A DNA stretch of 64,000 bases from positions 124,001 through 188,000 of the forward strand of contig NZ_SSNZ01000002.1 of the NCBI RefSeq assembly GCF_004801375.1, read 5' to 3'. A program made the translations under genes and the position numbers. Positions within the stretch are counted from its first letter, which is position 1; every line of letters starts with the position of its first letter. The DNA is from Flavobacterium supellecticarium. GTDB taxonomy: Bacteria; Bacteroidota; Bacteroidia; Flavobacteriales; Flavobacteriaceae. A model generated the notes under the pieces. That model was given only the letters and a program-made list of their open reading frames with translations. It did no database searches and had not been told where the DNA came from. Positions 28,754 through 38,829 of this stretch are shown here, piece by piece.

Positions 28754-28922
28754 TTGAAAAGCGAAATACCTTGTGATATCGGATAGGACTATAACGGGAA
28801 GAATAAATTTTGTTTTACGGGAATGAAACGGTAAAGGGAGCGCGCCCTTGATAGAAACAAATAAAAATCATTTCTTTGTAAGAATCCGTAACATACCCTT
28901 TTAATCTCCTGAAACGATTGCT

Positions 28923-29771
28923 ATGATAGCACTTTATTTTTTAGTGGCGACATCCACAGAAGAAGCCGATTTGCGCGCAATGTGGAGTGTGATGGCAATT
29001 GTGCTGATGATCCTGTTATTTTATGGGATCCGATTGTTAGAACTAGTGTATGCTTACTTTTGTAAAAAGCCTTTTTACGTTCATTTGTATCTTTTTCCAA
29101 AGCGATTAACGAATGAACAATTATTTGTATTGCAAACGCAATTTCCGTTTTATCAGAAATTGACACCCAGGTACCAGGCCTATTTTGAACATCGGGTAAG
29201 GCGTTTTATTTTAAAATACCGGTTTATCGGTCAACAAGGACAACCAATTACGGATGAAGTCAAAGTGTTGATTGCCGCCACGTCGGTGATGCTCACTTTT
29301 GGAATGCGCAACTACCTGTATACCGTTTTTACTAAGATTGTCGTCTTTCCGTCAAAATACTATTCGGCAGCCACTCAGGCGTATCATATTGGGGAATTTA
29401 ACCCGGCATTAAAAACAATCGCTTTTTCCTGGGAAGATTTTGTAGCCGGTTATCAGGATGCGCACGACAACCGCAATCTGGGATTGCATGAGTTTAGCCA
29501 TGCACTGCATTTTCAGTGTGCTAAAAGCCATCATGTGAGTGCGATACTATTTGAAAAAATGTTTGTAAAAATCTTACAGGAATTAAAAAATCCGGAGTAT
29601 AGTGAGCAACTCCGGGAATCGGGTTATTTTAGGGCATACGCTTTTGAAAACCGGTATGAATTTCTGGCCGTATTGCTGGAACACTTTTTTGAAACCCCGG
29701 AAACATTCCGAAACCATTTCCTGGTTTTATATGATCATATTCAAAAGATGATTAATTTTAGAGATCGTTAA
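28923..29771 (+). CDS. MtfA-like zinc peptidase with an N-terminal membrane segment
   Basis: 282 aa. The zinc-binding motif H189-E-F-S-H193 and a downstream Glu246 in YEFLAV fit the MtfA (DgsA anti-repressor, M90) family of zinc aminopeptidases. Unlike the E. coli protein it has a hydrophobic helix at about residues 20-45, so it may be held at the membrane. In E. coli MtfA regulates the glucose repressor Mlc; no Mlc-type regulator is in this window, and the substrate here is unknown. It appears to be transcribed alone. Confidence 0.8.
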   Translation: MIALYFLVATSTEEADLRAMWSVMAIVLMILLFYGIRLLELVYAYFCKKPFYVHLYLFPKRLTNEQLFVLQTQFPFYQKLTPRYQAYFEHRVRRFILKYRFIGQQGQPITDEVKVLIAATSVMLTFGMRNYLYTVFTKIVVFPSKYYSAATQAYHIGEFNPALKTIAFSWEDFVAGYQDAHDNRNLGLHEFSHALHFQCAKSHHVSAILFEKMFVKILQELKNPEYSEQLRESGYFRAYAFENRYEFLAVLLEHFFETPETFRNHFLVLYDHIQKMINFRDR

Positions 29772-29813
29772 ACGTGAATTGAAAAAACAACAAAAAGATG
29801 CGGAAATGTTGTG

Positions 29814-29940
29814 ACTACATTATCAGATATTTAAAATTCTAAAAATAGTGTTAAATTAAATTTAATGTAGTGACGAATACAGTATTTAAAAATTAGCTTT
29901 GTTGTTTATACAAATAAAGCAATACAAAAAAACTACATTA
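29814..29940 (+). promoter_or_regulatory. Regulatory region of the RND operon with three 9-bp repeats
   Basis: ACTACATTA occurs at 29814-29822 and 29932-29940, and in reverse (TAATGTAGT) at 29863-29871. A 15-bp AT palindrome lies at 29851-29865. The -7 box TAGCTTTG is at 29894-29901, between the second and third copies. This layout looks like operator sites around a promoter; no regulator gene is adjacent. Confidence 0.5.
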
Positions 29941-29947
29941 CGATACT

Positions 29948-31006
29948 ATGAAAGGTAAACATATTGTATATCTCGTTCTGATTATAGTGTTGGGCGGAAT
30001 GATATTCTATCGCGTTTCGGCTAATAAAGAAAAAGGGGATGGCGGTAAAAAAGGCGAAGGTAAAAACGCTACAAAAGTCTCCGGAATTGTGTTGAAACCA
30101 CAGGTGTTTTCCGATAATTTATCCTTGTCGGGTTCCATTGAGGCCAACGAACAGGTGGAAATCAGAAGTGAAGTTTCCGGAATCGTGGAAAGTATCAATT
30201 TTAACGAAGGAACTCCGGTAACTCAGGGACAGGTGTTGTTTAAAATTAACGATAGCGAACTGCGGGCGCAACTGGCGCAGGCCAAAACCCAACAGGCATT
30301 GGCTGCCGAAAACGAAAGAAGAGCCCGCTTGTTATTGCAAAAAGAAGCCATCAGTCAGGAAGAATACGATACGGCCAACGCCACACTGCGTTCTACTCAG
30401 GCGCAAACCCAGCTGATTCAGGCGCAATTGGCCAAAACCAGTGTAAAAGCTCCTTTCTCCGGAAAAATAGGACTACGGGCGATTTCAAAAGGAACCTATG
30501 TCACGCCAACAACCGTAGTGGCAAACCTGGTCAACATGAATCAGGTAAAAATCACCTTTTCAATACCGGAAAAATACGCAACCCAAATGAAAAAGGATGC
30601 GACGATTTCGTTTACGATAGCCGGATCAAAAGACGTCTTTAAAGCCAAAATATATGCCATTGAGCCGGGTGTGGATGTTGCGACCCGAACGCTTCAGATG
30701 CGCGCACTGGCACAAAATCCGGATGGGAAATTACTGCCGGGAACCTATGCCGATGTGGCACTTCCGCTGGAAAGCATCAACGATGCCTTGTTAGTGCCAA
30801 CCGAAGCGCTGATTCCAATTCAGAACGGTAAAAAAATATTTATAGCCGAAAAAGGTAAAGCCAAAGAAGTTGTTGTAGAAACCGGACCGCGTACGGCCAA
30901 AGATATCCTGATCACATCGGGCTTAAAAGTGGGCGACACGGTACTAACCAGTGGAGTGATGACTCTTAAGAATGATATGCCGGTTAAAGTCGCGATCAAA
31001 AACTAA
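29948..31006 (+). CDS. RND efflux periplasmic adaptor subunit (HlyD/AcrA family)
   Basis: 352 aa with one N-terminal hydrophobic helix (residues 5-22). A lipoyl/barrel-sandwich half (SLSGSIEANEQVEIRSEVSG) is followed by a helical hairpin at about residues 100-140, the second lipoyl half (KTSVKAPFSGKIG) and beta-barrel and membrane-proximal domains. It links the inner-membrane pump to the TolC channel. First gene of a three-gene operon with the pump (31 bases on) and the outer-membrane channel. Substrate unknown. Confidence 0.93.
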   Translation: MKGKHIVYLVLIIVLGGMIFYRVSANKEKGDGGKKGEGKNATKVSGIVLKPQVFSDNLSLSGSIEANEQVEIRSEVSGIVESINFNEGTPVTQGQVLFKINDSELRAQLAQAKTQQALAAENERRARLLLQKEAISQEEYDTANATLRSTQAQTQLIQAQLAKTSVKAPFSGKIGLRAISKGTYVTPTTVVANLVNMNQVKITFSIPEKYATQMKKDATISFTIAGSKDVFKAKIYAIEPGVDVATRTLQMRALAQNPDGKLLPGTYADVALPLESINDALLVPTEALIPIQNGKKIFIAEKGKAKEVVVETGPRTAKDILITSGLKVGDTVLTSGVMTLKNDMPVKVAIKN

Positions 31007-31037
31007 TGCGAAGCCTCACCTCTTAAAGCACTGAAAC

Positions 31038-34000
31038 ATGAGTTTATCTACGACAAGTATCAAAAGACCGGTTTTAACGATCGTAATCAACCTGATGTTG
31101 ATTTTGTTCGGAATCATCGGATATACCTATCTGGGTGTACGGGAATTCCCGTCGATAGACCCGGCACAGATATCCGTTCGAACCAGTTATACCGGAGCCA
31201 ATGCTGATATCATCGAATCGCAAATTACCGAACCGCTCGAAAAAGCGATCAACTCGATCGACGGGATTCGAAATATCACTTCCTCCAGTAATCAGGGAAG
31301 TAGTAATATCACGATTGAGTTCAACCTTGATAAAAATCTTGAAGAAGCCGCAAATGACGTACGGGACAAAGTATCCCAGGCGGTACGAAGCTTGCCACAG
31401 GACATCGATGCGCCGCCGGTAGTTTCGAAAGCCGATGCCGATTCGGATCCGATCATTACCATGACGGTTCAGAGTGATAATAAAAACGTACTCGAACTAA
31501 GTGATTATGCAGACAATGTTATTGCACAACGGTTACAAACCATTCCGGGGGTAAGTAGTGTACAGATTTGGGGACAACGAAAATATGCGATGCGTTTGTG
31601 GATCGATCCGGTAAAACTGGCGTCCTATGGTTGTACGGTTTCCGATGTGCGCGATGCACTAAACAAACAAAATGTAGAACTCCCTTCAGGGAAACTAACC
31701 GGAGATAATACCGAACTTACGGTAAAAACGATCGGAAATTTATCGACCGAAGAAGAATTTAATAAAATTATCATTCGTGCCAATGGTGATAACATCGTTC
31801 GTTTGAGCGACGTTGGAAAAGCCTCTCTGGAAGCCGAAAACCTGGAAACTAAACTGAGCGATTCCGGTCAGCCGATGGTTGGTTTGGCGATTATTCCACA
31901 GCCGGGAACGAATTATCTGGACATTGCCGAAAAATTTTATGTGCAATACGACCAGCTCAAAAAAGACTTACCGAAAGATTTTAAACTGAATATCGCCATC
32001 GATAATACAGTTTTTGTAAAAAAAGCGATTTTGGAAGTAGCCGAAACCCTGTTGTTATCGGTTATTCTTGTAGTATTGATCATCTATGTGTTTTTCCGGG
32101 ATTGGGCGATTGCCTTCCGACCGTTGATTGATATTCCGGTATCGCTGGTCGCGACCTTCTTTATCATGTATATTTTCGGATTCTCGGTTAATGTATTAAC
32201 CCTGTTAGCGATCGTTCTGGCAACCGGATTGGTAGTTGATGACGGTATCGTAGTAACCGAAAATATCTTTAAAAAAGTAGAAGAAGGAATGTCGCCGATT
32301 GAAGCGGCTGTAAAAGGTTCCAACGAAATCTTTTTTGCTGTGATCTCGATTTCGATTACGCTGGCCGCGGTATTTTTACCGGTAATTTTCCTCGAAGGAT
32401 TCGTAGGACGTTTGTTCCGGGAATTTGGAGTGGTGATCGGTGCGGCGGTATTGATATCGGCCTTTGTATCGTTAACGTTAACCCCAATGTTAAATGCCTA
32501 CCTGATGAAAGGAGGCGAACAGAAAAAAACAAAATTCTATAAGCTGACGGAGCCGTACTTTGAAAAAATGAACAAAGGTTACGCTGCGTCACTGGTAAGC
32601 TTTCTAAAACGCAAATGGTTGAGTTTTCCAATTTTGATCGGATGTATCGGATTGATTGTGCTGTTCTTTAAAACTTTACAAAAAGAAACGGCACCGTATG
32701 ACGATCGTAGTTATATCACCATGCGGGTAACCGCACCGGAAGGAGCGACCTACGATTATATGGATCGTTTTATGAGTGAATTAACCGATTTGATTAATGA
32801 CTCTGTACCGGAGAAAAAAGTTAGTTTGATCATCACATCACCCGGATTTGGATCGGCTTCTGTAAATAGTGGTGTGGCGCGTTTGTCATTGGTAGAACCG
32901 GATCAGCGAAAACGATCCCAAAAAGAAATCACCGACGATTTATCGAAATGGACCCGACAGTATTCCGAAGCCAAAGTAGCGGTTTCCGAATCGCCTACAA
33001 TTGCTGTAAACCGTAGAGGAGGACTTCCGATACAATATATTATTCAGGCACCAAACTTTAAAAAACTGGAAGAAAAAATTCCGGAATTTATGGACGAAGT
33101 GGCCAAAGATCCGACGTTCTCGATTACGGATGTAAACCTGAAATTCAACAAACCGGAGATTTATGTGAGTATCGATCGTGAAAAAGCGGAGAGTATGGGG
33201 ATTTCGGTTATTGATGTAGCACAGACCTTACAACTTTCATTAAGTGGTCAGCGTTTTGGTTATTTTATGATGAATGGAAAACAATACCAGGTAATGGGGC
33301 AATTCGACAAAAAAGATCGTAGTGCGCCAATGGATCTGACATCGATGTTTGTACGTAACAAAGACGGAAAGCTAATTCAGTTGGATAACGTAGTGAAAAT
33401 TGAAGAGCAAAGCAGTCCGCCACAGCTTTACCATAACAACCGCTATATGTCGGCTACCGTTTCGGCGGGATTAGCACCGGGTAAAAGTCTTGGTGATGGT
33501 ATCGAAGCGATGGAACGGGTAAAAGCAAAAGTGCTGGACGATACTTTTACAACCGATTTGGGTGGAGAATCCCGTGACTTTGTGGAAAGTAGTTCGAATA
33601 CATCATTTGCTTTCGGACTAGCTTTATTACTGATTTTCCTGATTCTTGCCGCGCAGTTCGAAAGTTTTATCGACCCGTTTATTATTATATTAACCGTTCC
33701 GATGGCGGTTGCCGGAGCCTTATTTTCGTTATGGCTATTTGGTCAGACGTGGAATATATTTAGTCAGATTGGTACGATTATGCTAATCGGACTGGTAACG
33801 AAAAATGGTATCCTGATTGTCGAATTTGCGAACCAACTCCGGGAACAGGGTAAGAGTAAATACGATGCGATTGTTGAAGCCGCCGAATCCCGTTTACGTC
33901 CGATTTTAATGACCAGTTTGGCCATTGCATTAGGTGCGTTGCCGATTGCGTTATCGTTGGGAGCTGCTTCGCAGAGCCGTATGGGAATGGGAGTGGTTAT

Positions 34001-34115
34001 TGTGGGAGGGACCATCTTTTCGTTAATATTGACATTATTTGTGATTCCGGCGATTTACCTGATGTGGTCGAGAGCGCGTAAACACCGCCCGGAGTTTGAT
34101 ACTATTAAAGACTAA
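31038..34115 (+). CDS. RND efflux pump, inner-membrane permease (AcrB/MexB-like)
   Basis: 1025 aa with the two-fold RND plan: a transmembrane helix at the N terminus (ITIVINLMLILFGIIGY region), a large periplasmic porter domain, helices 2-6 with the proton-relay segment GLVVDDGIVVTENI near residue 400, a second porter domain and the last helices (GLVTKNGILIVEFAN). Both aspartates of the relay are present. Proton-driven export of drugs or other hydrophobic compounds is expected; heavy-metal RND signatures are not apparent. The gene ends 2 bases before the TolC-family gene. Confidence 0.95.
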   Translation: MSLSTTSIKRPVLTIVINLMLILFGIIGYTYLGVREFPSIDPAQISVRTSYTGANADIIESQITEPLEKAINSIDGIRNITSSSNQGSSNITIEFNLDKNLEEAANDVRDKVSQAVRSLPQDIDAPPVVSKADADSDPIITMTVQSDNKNVLELSDYADNVIAQRLQTIPGVSSVQIWGQRKYAMRLWIDPVKLASYGCTVSDVRDALNKQNVELPSGKLTGDNTELTVKTIGNLSTEEEFNKIIIRANGDNIVRLSDVGKASLEAENLETKLSDSGQPMVGLAIIPQPGTNYLDIAEKFYVQYDQLKKDLPKDFKLNIAIDNTVFVKKAILEVAETLLLSVILVVLIIYVFFRDWAIAFRPLIDIPVSLVATFFIMYIFGFSVNVLTLLAIVLATGLVVDDGIVVTENIFKKVEEGMSPIEAAVKGSNEIFFAVISISITLAAVFLPVIFLEGFVGRLFREFGVVIGAAVLISAFVSLTLTPMLNAYLMKGGEQKKTKFYKLTEPYFEKMNKGYAASLVSFLKRKWLSFPILIGCIGLIVLFFKTLQKETAPYDDRSYITMRVTAPEGATYDYMDRFMSELTDLINDSVPEKKVSLIITSPGFGSASVNSGVARLSLVEPDQRKRSQKEITDDLSKWTRQYSEAKVAVSESPTIAVNRRGGLPIQYIIQAPNFKKLEEKIPEFMDEVAKDPTFSITDVNLKFNKPEIYVSIDREKAESMGISVIDVAQTLQLSLSGQRFGYFMMNGKQYQVMGQFDKKDRSAPMDLTSMFVRNKDGKLIQLDNVVKIEEQSSPPQLYHNNRYMSATVSAGLAPGKSLGDGIEAMERVKAKVLDDTFTTDLGGESRDFVESSSNTSFAFGLALLLIFLILAAQFESFIDPFIIILTVPMAVAGALFSLWLFGQTWNIFSQIGTIMLIGLVTKNGILIVEFANQLREQGKSKYDAIVEAAESRLRPILMTSLAIALGALPIALSLGAASQSRMGMGVVIVGGTIFSLILTLFVIPAIYLMWSRARKHRPEFDTIKD

Positions 34116-34117
34116 TT

Positions 34118-35419
34118 ATGAAACAGTATCTGTTCGTTATATTTGCAATTGCAACGACAAATCTGGTACAGGCACAGGAAATGCTTACAGCCAAAGAAGC
34201 CGTTGAGATCGCGTTAAAAAACAATTACGACATTCTGATCGCGACAAATCAGGCGAAGATCAGTGAGAAAAATGTAGGGATTGCCAATGCCGGAATGTTG
34301 CCAAGGTTGGATGCGACGTTGACCAAAAATAACAACCTGCAAAATTCAACGCAAACACAGGCCGATGGTACACAAAGAGAACTGAATAATGCTAAAAACA
34401 ACAGCTTGAACTATGGTGTTACTTTGGGTTGGACCATATTCGATGGTTTACGCATGTTTGCACGCTATGATCAATTAAAAGAACTTGAAAAACAAGGAGA
34501 AACACAATTAAAATCGGCTATTGTAACCAAAGTGGCCGATGTGTTGTCAACCTACTATGATTTGGTACAACAACAACAAATGCTGGCTACGTTGGATACT
34601 GCCGTTGTGATTTCGAAACAACGATTGCAAACAGCCGATAATCGTTATAAAATTGGAAAAGCATCCAAATTGGAAGTTTTAAATGCTCAGGTCGATCTCA
34701 ATACCGACGTAACGAATCTGGTTAAGCAAAAGCAATTGTATGCCAATACTATAACCCAGTTAAACGAATTACTCGTTCGCGACCGAACCACGACGTACCG
34801 AGTTGAAGAAACCGTTCACATTGATAGCAAACTGGAATTAAAAAACCTGATGCGTTTGGCAGAAAAGCAAAATCCGGATATTCAGTTGGCTATTATTAAT
34901 AAAAGAGTCGCCGAACTGGATTTGAAACAGGTGAAGGCTAATAGGTATCCTGTGATCAAATTAAATACGGGTTATAATTTTGCCGAAACGGAATCCAGTC
35001 TTGGTTTCGTTACCCAATCTTCTTCCAAAGGATTTAACTATGGATTAAGTGCGACTCTGAACATTTTTAACGGGTTTCTGCAACACCGAAACGAAAAAAT
35101 TGCAAACCTTCAGGTTGAGAATACACAATTTCTTTTGGACAAACAAAAACAAATCCTGAATACACAATTAACGACCGTATTTCAATCCTATCTGACCAAT
35201 TTGGAGTTAAAGGAACTGGAGGCAAAAAATGAAGATATAGCGCGCCAAAATCTGGATATTACCCTGGAAAAATTCAGAATAGGAACGATTACTACAATAG
35301 AATTCCGAAACGCCCAATTAAACTACATTACTGCCCGAACCCGTCATAATGCGGCGCGTTATCAGGCGAAAATTTCAGAAGTAGCTTTAAAAGAACTAAC
35401 CGGATCAGTAACATTTTAA
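34118..35419 (+). CDS. TolC-family outer-membrane efflux protein
   Basis: 433 aa with a signal peptide (cleavage near QAQE) and two long helical repeats typical of the TolC/OEP family, each containing a GYNFAE- or GVTLGW-like strand pair that forms the barrel. It completes the tripartite efflux system with the two genes before it and is co-transcribed with them. Confidence 0.92.
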   Translation: MKQYLFVIFAIATTNLVQAQEMLTAKEAVEIALKNNYDILIATNQAKISEKNVGIANAGMLPRLDATLTKNNNLQNSTQTQADGTQRELNNAKNNSLNYGVTLGWTIFDGLRMFARYDQLKELEKQGETQLKSAIVTKVADVLSTYYDLVQQQQMLATLDTAVVISKQRLQTADNRYKIGKASKLEVLNAQVDLNTDVTNLVKQKQLYANTITQLNELLVRDRTTTYRVEETVHIDSKLELKNLMRLAEKQNPDIQLAIINKRVAELDLKQVKANRYPVIKLNTGYNFAETESSLGFVTQSSSKGFNYGLSATLNIFNGFLQHRNEKIANLQVENTQFLLDKQKQILNTQLTTVFQSYLTNLELKELEAKNEDIARQNLDITLEKFRIGTITTIEFRNAQLNYITARTRHNAARYQAKISEVALKELTGSVTF

Positions 35420-35510
35420 TGAATATATAAAAGATTACAGAATATGATTTTTGTCAATGTTTTTGTAAATTTATAAGGTTAAATTAGCTCATAATCAAAA
35501 ACATATAGTT

Positions 35511-35930
35511 ATGAAACATCGTGTTCCTGTATCGTCTATTATGACTAAAAATGTGGTTAAACTCAATCTTACTGATGATTTGACCAAAGCCGAAATGCTC
35601 TTTAAAAAAAATAACATCAGACATATACCGGTGGTGAATGGAAATAACATCATTGGAATGCTGAGTTATACCGACTTGTTACGTATTTCGTTTGCCGACG
35701 CTGTAGACGATGACGAAGAAATTATTGATACTACGGTGTATAATATGTTTACAATCGAACAGGTAATGGCTAAAAGACTGATTACCATTGCTCCCGAAAC
35801 GACCATTAAAGAAGCGGCCGAAATATTGGCAACAAAAGAGTTTCATGCTTTGCCGGTTGTTGAAGGGGATTTGTTGGTTGGAATTGTGACAACTACTGAT
35901 TTAATTAAATATTTGATACAACAGTATTAA
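35511..35930 (+). CDS. Tandem CBS-domain protein
   Basis: 139 aa made of two CBS domains (about residues 8-60 and 80-138), each with the usual VxxIMTK... / HIPVV...GMLSYTDLL pattern. CBS pairs bind adenine nucleotides and regulate other proteins. There is no attached effector domain and no obvious partner nearby, so the target is unknown. Confidence 0.9.
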   Translation: MKHRVPVSSIMTKNVVKLNLTDDLTKAEMLFKKNNIRHIPVVNGNNIIGMLSYTDLLRISFADAVDDDEEIIDTTVYNMFTIEQVMAKRLITIAPETTIKEAAEILATKEFHALPVVEGDLLVGIVTTTDLIKYLIQQY

Positions 35931-36001
35931 TTTTAATAAAATACGGAATAATATTCAAAATAATTGTTAATTTTAATTAATCAAACAATTAATTGGATAT
36001 T

Positions 36002-37021
36002 ATGAAAAAAACTACTCAAAAGAATTTTTTGGCCGTGTTAACACTGGCTTTACTGGGACTGACAGCTTCTGCGCAGGGGTTTTATACAAATGGTGGACTC
36101 ACTACGGGAACGACAACCGCTAACGGTTCGACTACATCACCGGCGGGTTATACCTGGAGTGAATTGCAATCGGTAGGAGGTTCGACAAATACTAATTTAG
36201 GGTTTGGGGCTATTTTTAATACTGCCGCTACCACGAATTTACGTATTGCAGATAATTTTACAGTAACATCTACCATGAATCTGACAACAGTGGATTTGTT
36301 CTGTTATCAGACAGGTTCTACAGGAACAACACCTCCGATTGATCAGATGCGTGTTCAAATCTGGAACGGAGACCCGTCTTCAGGAACGGCTACCGTAGTA
36401 GCGGGTAATATGACTGCTAATATCTACAATGCTGCCGGTAGTGGTGAGGCCAATATGTACCGTATAGGGAACAATACACCGGGTACTACCCGTAAAATAT
36501 GGCGCATTAGCGGAAACCTTACTGCGACATTGGCTCCGGGAACTTACTGGGTCGATTTCCAGGTGCATGCGACAAATGATGGCTCTATCTTTTTCCCGGC
36601 TGTAACCATTCCAGGTGCGCTTACAGTTGCAGGCTCGAATGCAAAACAGTATAGTGGTACGGCTTGGGCTGGAATTGTAGATGCCGGATCGACTCAGGCG
36701 ATGGATATGCCTTTTATTCTGAACTATCAGGCTTTCTTAGGAACTGAAAGCTTTATAACGAATAATAAAATGCTGTTATATCCGAACCCGGCTACAAATG
36801 TGTTACATCTTAAAGTAAATTATAATGCGACTCAGGCAGTTCCGGGGCGTGTTGAAATTTATGATTTGAAAGGGGCAAAAGTACTGGATCAGAAATTGGT
36901 TCTGGCGGAAGCAGATAATTACCCTGTAAATGTTGAGTCATTAAACAGAGGAGTGTATCTTGTGAAGACTTTTGATGTCGATAATAACGAAATCGTAAAA
37001 ACAAAACTGGTAAAAGAGTAA
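36002..37021 (+). CDS. Secreted protein with a T9SS type A sorting domain
   Basis: 339 aa from ATG 36002 (an in-frame TTG at 35993 is possible but less likely). A signal peptide ends near SAQG. Residues about 30-250 form a Thr/Gly/Ser-rich, strand-rich domain of unknown role. Residues about 265-339 form the type IX secretion C-terminal sorting domain: LYPNPATNVL, then a strand with VEIYDLKGAKV, ending NRGVYLVK...KTKLVKE. It is expected to cross the outer membrane by the T9SS and be released or attached to the surface. Confidence 0.88.
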   Translation: MKKTTQKNFLAVLTLALLGLTASAQGFYTNGGLTTGTTTANGSTTSPAGYTWSELQSVGGSTNTNLGFGAIFNTAATTNLRIADNFTVTSTMNLTTVDLFCYQTGSTGTTPPIDQMRVQIWNGDPSSGTATVVAGNMTANIYNAAGSGEANMYRIGNNTPGTTRKIWRISGNLTATLAPGTYWVDFQVHATNDGSIFFPAVTIPGALTVAGSNAKQYSGTAWAGIVDAGSTQAMDMPFILNYQAFLGTESFITNNKMLLYPNPATNVLHLKVNYNATQAVPGRVEIYDLKGAKVLDQKLVLAEADNYPVNVESLNRGVYLVKTFDVDNNEIVKTKLVKE

Positions 37022-37043
37022 TTGTTTTAATATGATCAAATAA

Positions 37044-37075
37044 AAAAGCAGCCTTTTCGGGCTGCTTTTGTTTTT
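37044..37075. terminator. Bidirectional terminator between the T9SS cargo gene and rpe
   Basis: A 10-bp stem (37044-37053 with 37060-37069) with A and T runs on the two sides; the genes are convergent. Confidence 0.85.
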
Positions 37076-37736
37076 ATAATGCGGTGATCTTTTTTAAATC
37101 GGCAATCGTTGCAATGGGATCGGAAGCTTTAAAAACGTAGCTGCCGGCTACCAGTACATCGGCTCCGGCTTCAATAAGCTGTCGGGCGTTTTGATTGGTT
37201 ACACCGCCATCGATTTCGATTAAGGTTGAAGCATTGTTGCGGGTAATGATTTCTTTTAGCTGTTTTATCTTTTTATAGGTATTCTCAATAAATGACTGAC
37301 CGCCAAATCCGGGATTAACACTCATCAGGCATACCATATCGATGTCGTTGATCACATCTTCCAGTAAAGCGACATTCGTATGAGGGTTTAAAGCAACACC
37401 GGCTTTCATGCCTTCAGCTTTTATGGCTTGTAACGTACGGTGTAAATGGGTACAGGCTTCGTAATGAACTGTAAGAATATCGGAGCCAAGATCTTTAAAG
37501 GTTTTAATATAACGGTCCGGATCGACAATCATCAGGTGAACGTCTATTGTTTTACGGGCATGTTTGGTGATGGCGTCTAAAACCGGCATTCCAAAAGAGA
37601 TATTAGGGACAAAAACGCCGTCCATAATATCAATATGAAACCAGTCGGCCTCACTGTTGTTGATCATTTCGATGTCGCGTTGCAGATTGGCAAAATCGGC
37701 TGCAAGGACAGAAGGGGCAATTATGTTATGTTTCAT
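37074..37736 (-). CDS. rpe: Ribulose-phosphate 3-epimerase
   Basis: Interconverts ribulose 5-phosphate and xylulose 5-phosphate in the pentose phosphate pathway. A 220-aa TIM barrel with the family motifs: APSVLAADFANL, the metal-binding HIDIMDGVFVPNISFG, HLMI, MSVNPGFGGQSF and EIDGGV, then the phosphate-binding VAGSYVF. It has its own promoter. Confidence 0.97.
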   Translation of the reverse strand: MKHNIIAPSVLAADFANLQRDIEMINNSEADWFHIDIMDGVFVPNISFGMPVLDAITKHARKTIDVHLMIVDPDRYIKTFKDLGSDILTVHYEACTHLHRTLQAIKAEGMKAGVALNPHTNVALLEDVINDIDMVCLMSVNPGFGGQSFIENTYKKIKQLKEIITRNNASTLIEIDGGVTNQNARQLIEAGADVLVAGSYVFKASDPIATIADLKKITAL

Positions 37737-37753
37737 TGTGTTGTGTTTGTTTG

Positions 37754-37761
37754 CAAAGATA
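37754..37761 (-). promoter_or_regulatory. rpe promoter (-7 box)
   Basis: The minus strand reads TATCTTTG, 18 bp before the rpe start codon. Confidence 0.6.
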
Positions 37762-37819
37762 ACGAAATGTTGGATTATGATTGTTGGAGAACGAAAGAAT
37801 TGCTAAAGAAGAAAAAGGG

Positions 37820-37853
37820 TGAAAAAACAAAACTCCGGTAATCAGCCGGAGTT
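37820..37853 (-). terminator. Terminator downstream of the sigma factor gene
   Basis: An 8-bp stem (37831-37838 with 37846-37853) is followed on the minus strand by TTTTGTTTTTT. It lies 113 bases after the sigma gene stop, giving a long 3' untranslated end. Confidence 0.65.
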
Positions 37854-37965
37854 TCAATCATCAATCAAAAAACGAACAGTTATTGAAACTGTTGTTGCGT
37901 TCAATATTTTTAGTACGAATGTTCAATTTTATAAAGATAATAAACATTCTGTTTTTTCCTAATTT

Positions 37966-38829
37966 TTATCCTAAATATGTTTTTAGGATTTTACTTCTGG
38001 ATGTATGTTTTAATCTGCGGATCGCTTTTTCTTTAATCTGACGTACACGTTCACGAGTCAGGTCAAAAGTTTCGCCGATTTCTTCCAGTGTCATTGGGTG
38101 TTGATCACCTAAACCGAAGTAGAGACGAACCACATCAGCTTCACGAGGTGTTAAGGTTTCTAACGCTCTTTCGATTTCAGTACGTAGCGATTCGTGAATC
38201 AATTCCCGATCCGGGTTTGGTGATTCACCGGAACGCAATACGTCGTAAAGGTTAGAGTCTTCTCCTTCAACTAACGGAGCATCCATCGACAGGTGACGAC
38301 CGGAGTTTTTCATACTCTCCTTAACGTCATTAACGGTCATGTCCAGTTCTTTTGCGATTTCCTCTGCAGAAGGAGCGCGCTCGTTAGACTGCTCTAACAA
38401 AGCATACATTTTGTTGATCTTATTGATCGAACCAATTTTGTTTAAAGGAAGCCTTACTATACGGGATTGCTCCGCTAAAGCTTGTAAGATCGACTGACGA
38501 ATCCACCAAACGGCATAGGAAATGAATTTGAAACCACGTGTTTCATCAAAACGTTGTGCCGCTTTAATTAACCCCAAGTTACCTTCGTTGATCAAATCGG
38601 GTAAAGTCAAACCTTGATTTTGATATTGTTTAGCAACCGAAACCACGAAACGTAAGTTAGCCTTGGTTAATTTTTCTAAGGCTCTCTGGTCTCCGGCTTT
38701 AATTCTTTGTGCTAATTCTACCTCTTCATCAGCGGTAATCAAGTCAACTTTTCCAATTTCTTGTAGGTACTTGTCTAAGGAAGCAGTTTCACGGTTAGTA
38801 ACCTGCTTGGTAATTTTAAGTTGTCTCAT
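37966..38829 (-). CDS. rpoD: Primary RNA polymerase sigma factor (RpoD/SigA family)
   Basis: 287 aa. Starting from region 1.2 ([15 protein letters not shown]), it has region 2 with the -7-recognising helix ([16 protein letters not shown]), region 3 and region 4 with the helix-turn-helix [28 protein letters not shown]. Region 1.1 is absent, as expected for the vegetative sigma factor of Bacteroidota, which reads TTTG/TAnnTTTG promoters rather than the E. coli type. Many such boxes are seen in this window. 287 aa fits the family in this phylum. Confidence 0.95.
   Translation of the reverse strand: MRQLKITKQVTNRETASLDKYLQEIGKVDLITADEEVELAQRIKAGDQRALEKLTKANLRFVVSVAKQYQNQGLTLPDLINEGNLGLIKAAQRFDETRGFKFISYAVWWIRQSILQALAEQSRIVRLPLNKIGSINKINKMYALLEQSNERAPSAEEIAKELDMTVNDVKESMKNSGRHLSMDAPLVEGEDSNLYDVLRSGESPNPDRELIHESLRTEIERALETLTPREADVVRLYFGLGDQHPMTLEEIGETFDLTRERVRQIKEKAIRRLKHTSRSKILKTYLG

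Noticed and set aside
28834..28853. Small GC-rich hairpin (AAGGG...CCCTT) before the MtfA-like gene
   Set aside because: Five-base stem without a T run; too weak to call.
37635..37841. Plus-strand frame of 68 codons opposite the start of rpe
   Set aside because: Overlaps the rpe coding region and promoter and ends in a Lys-rich low-complexity tail.
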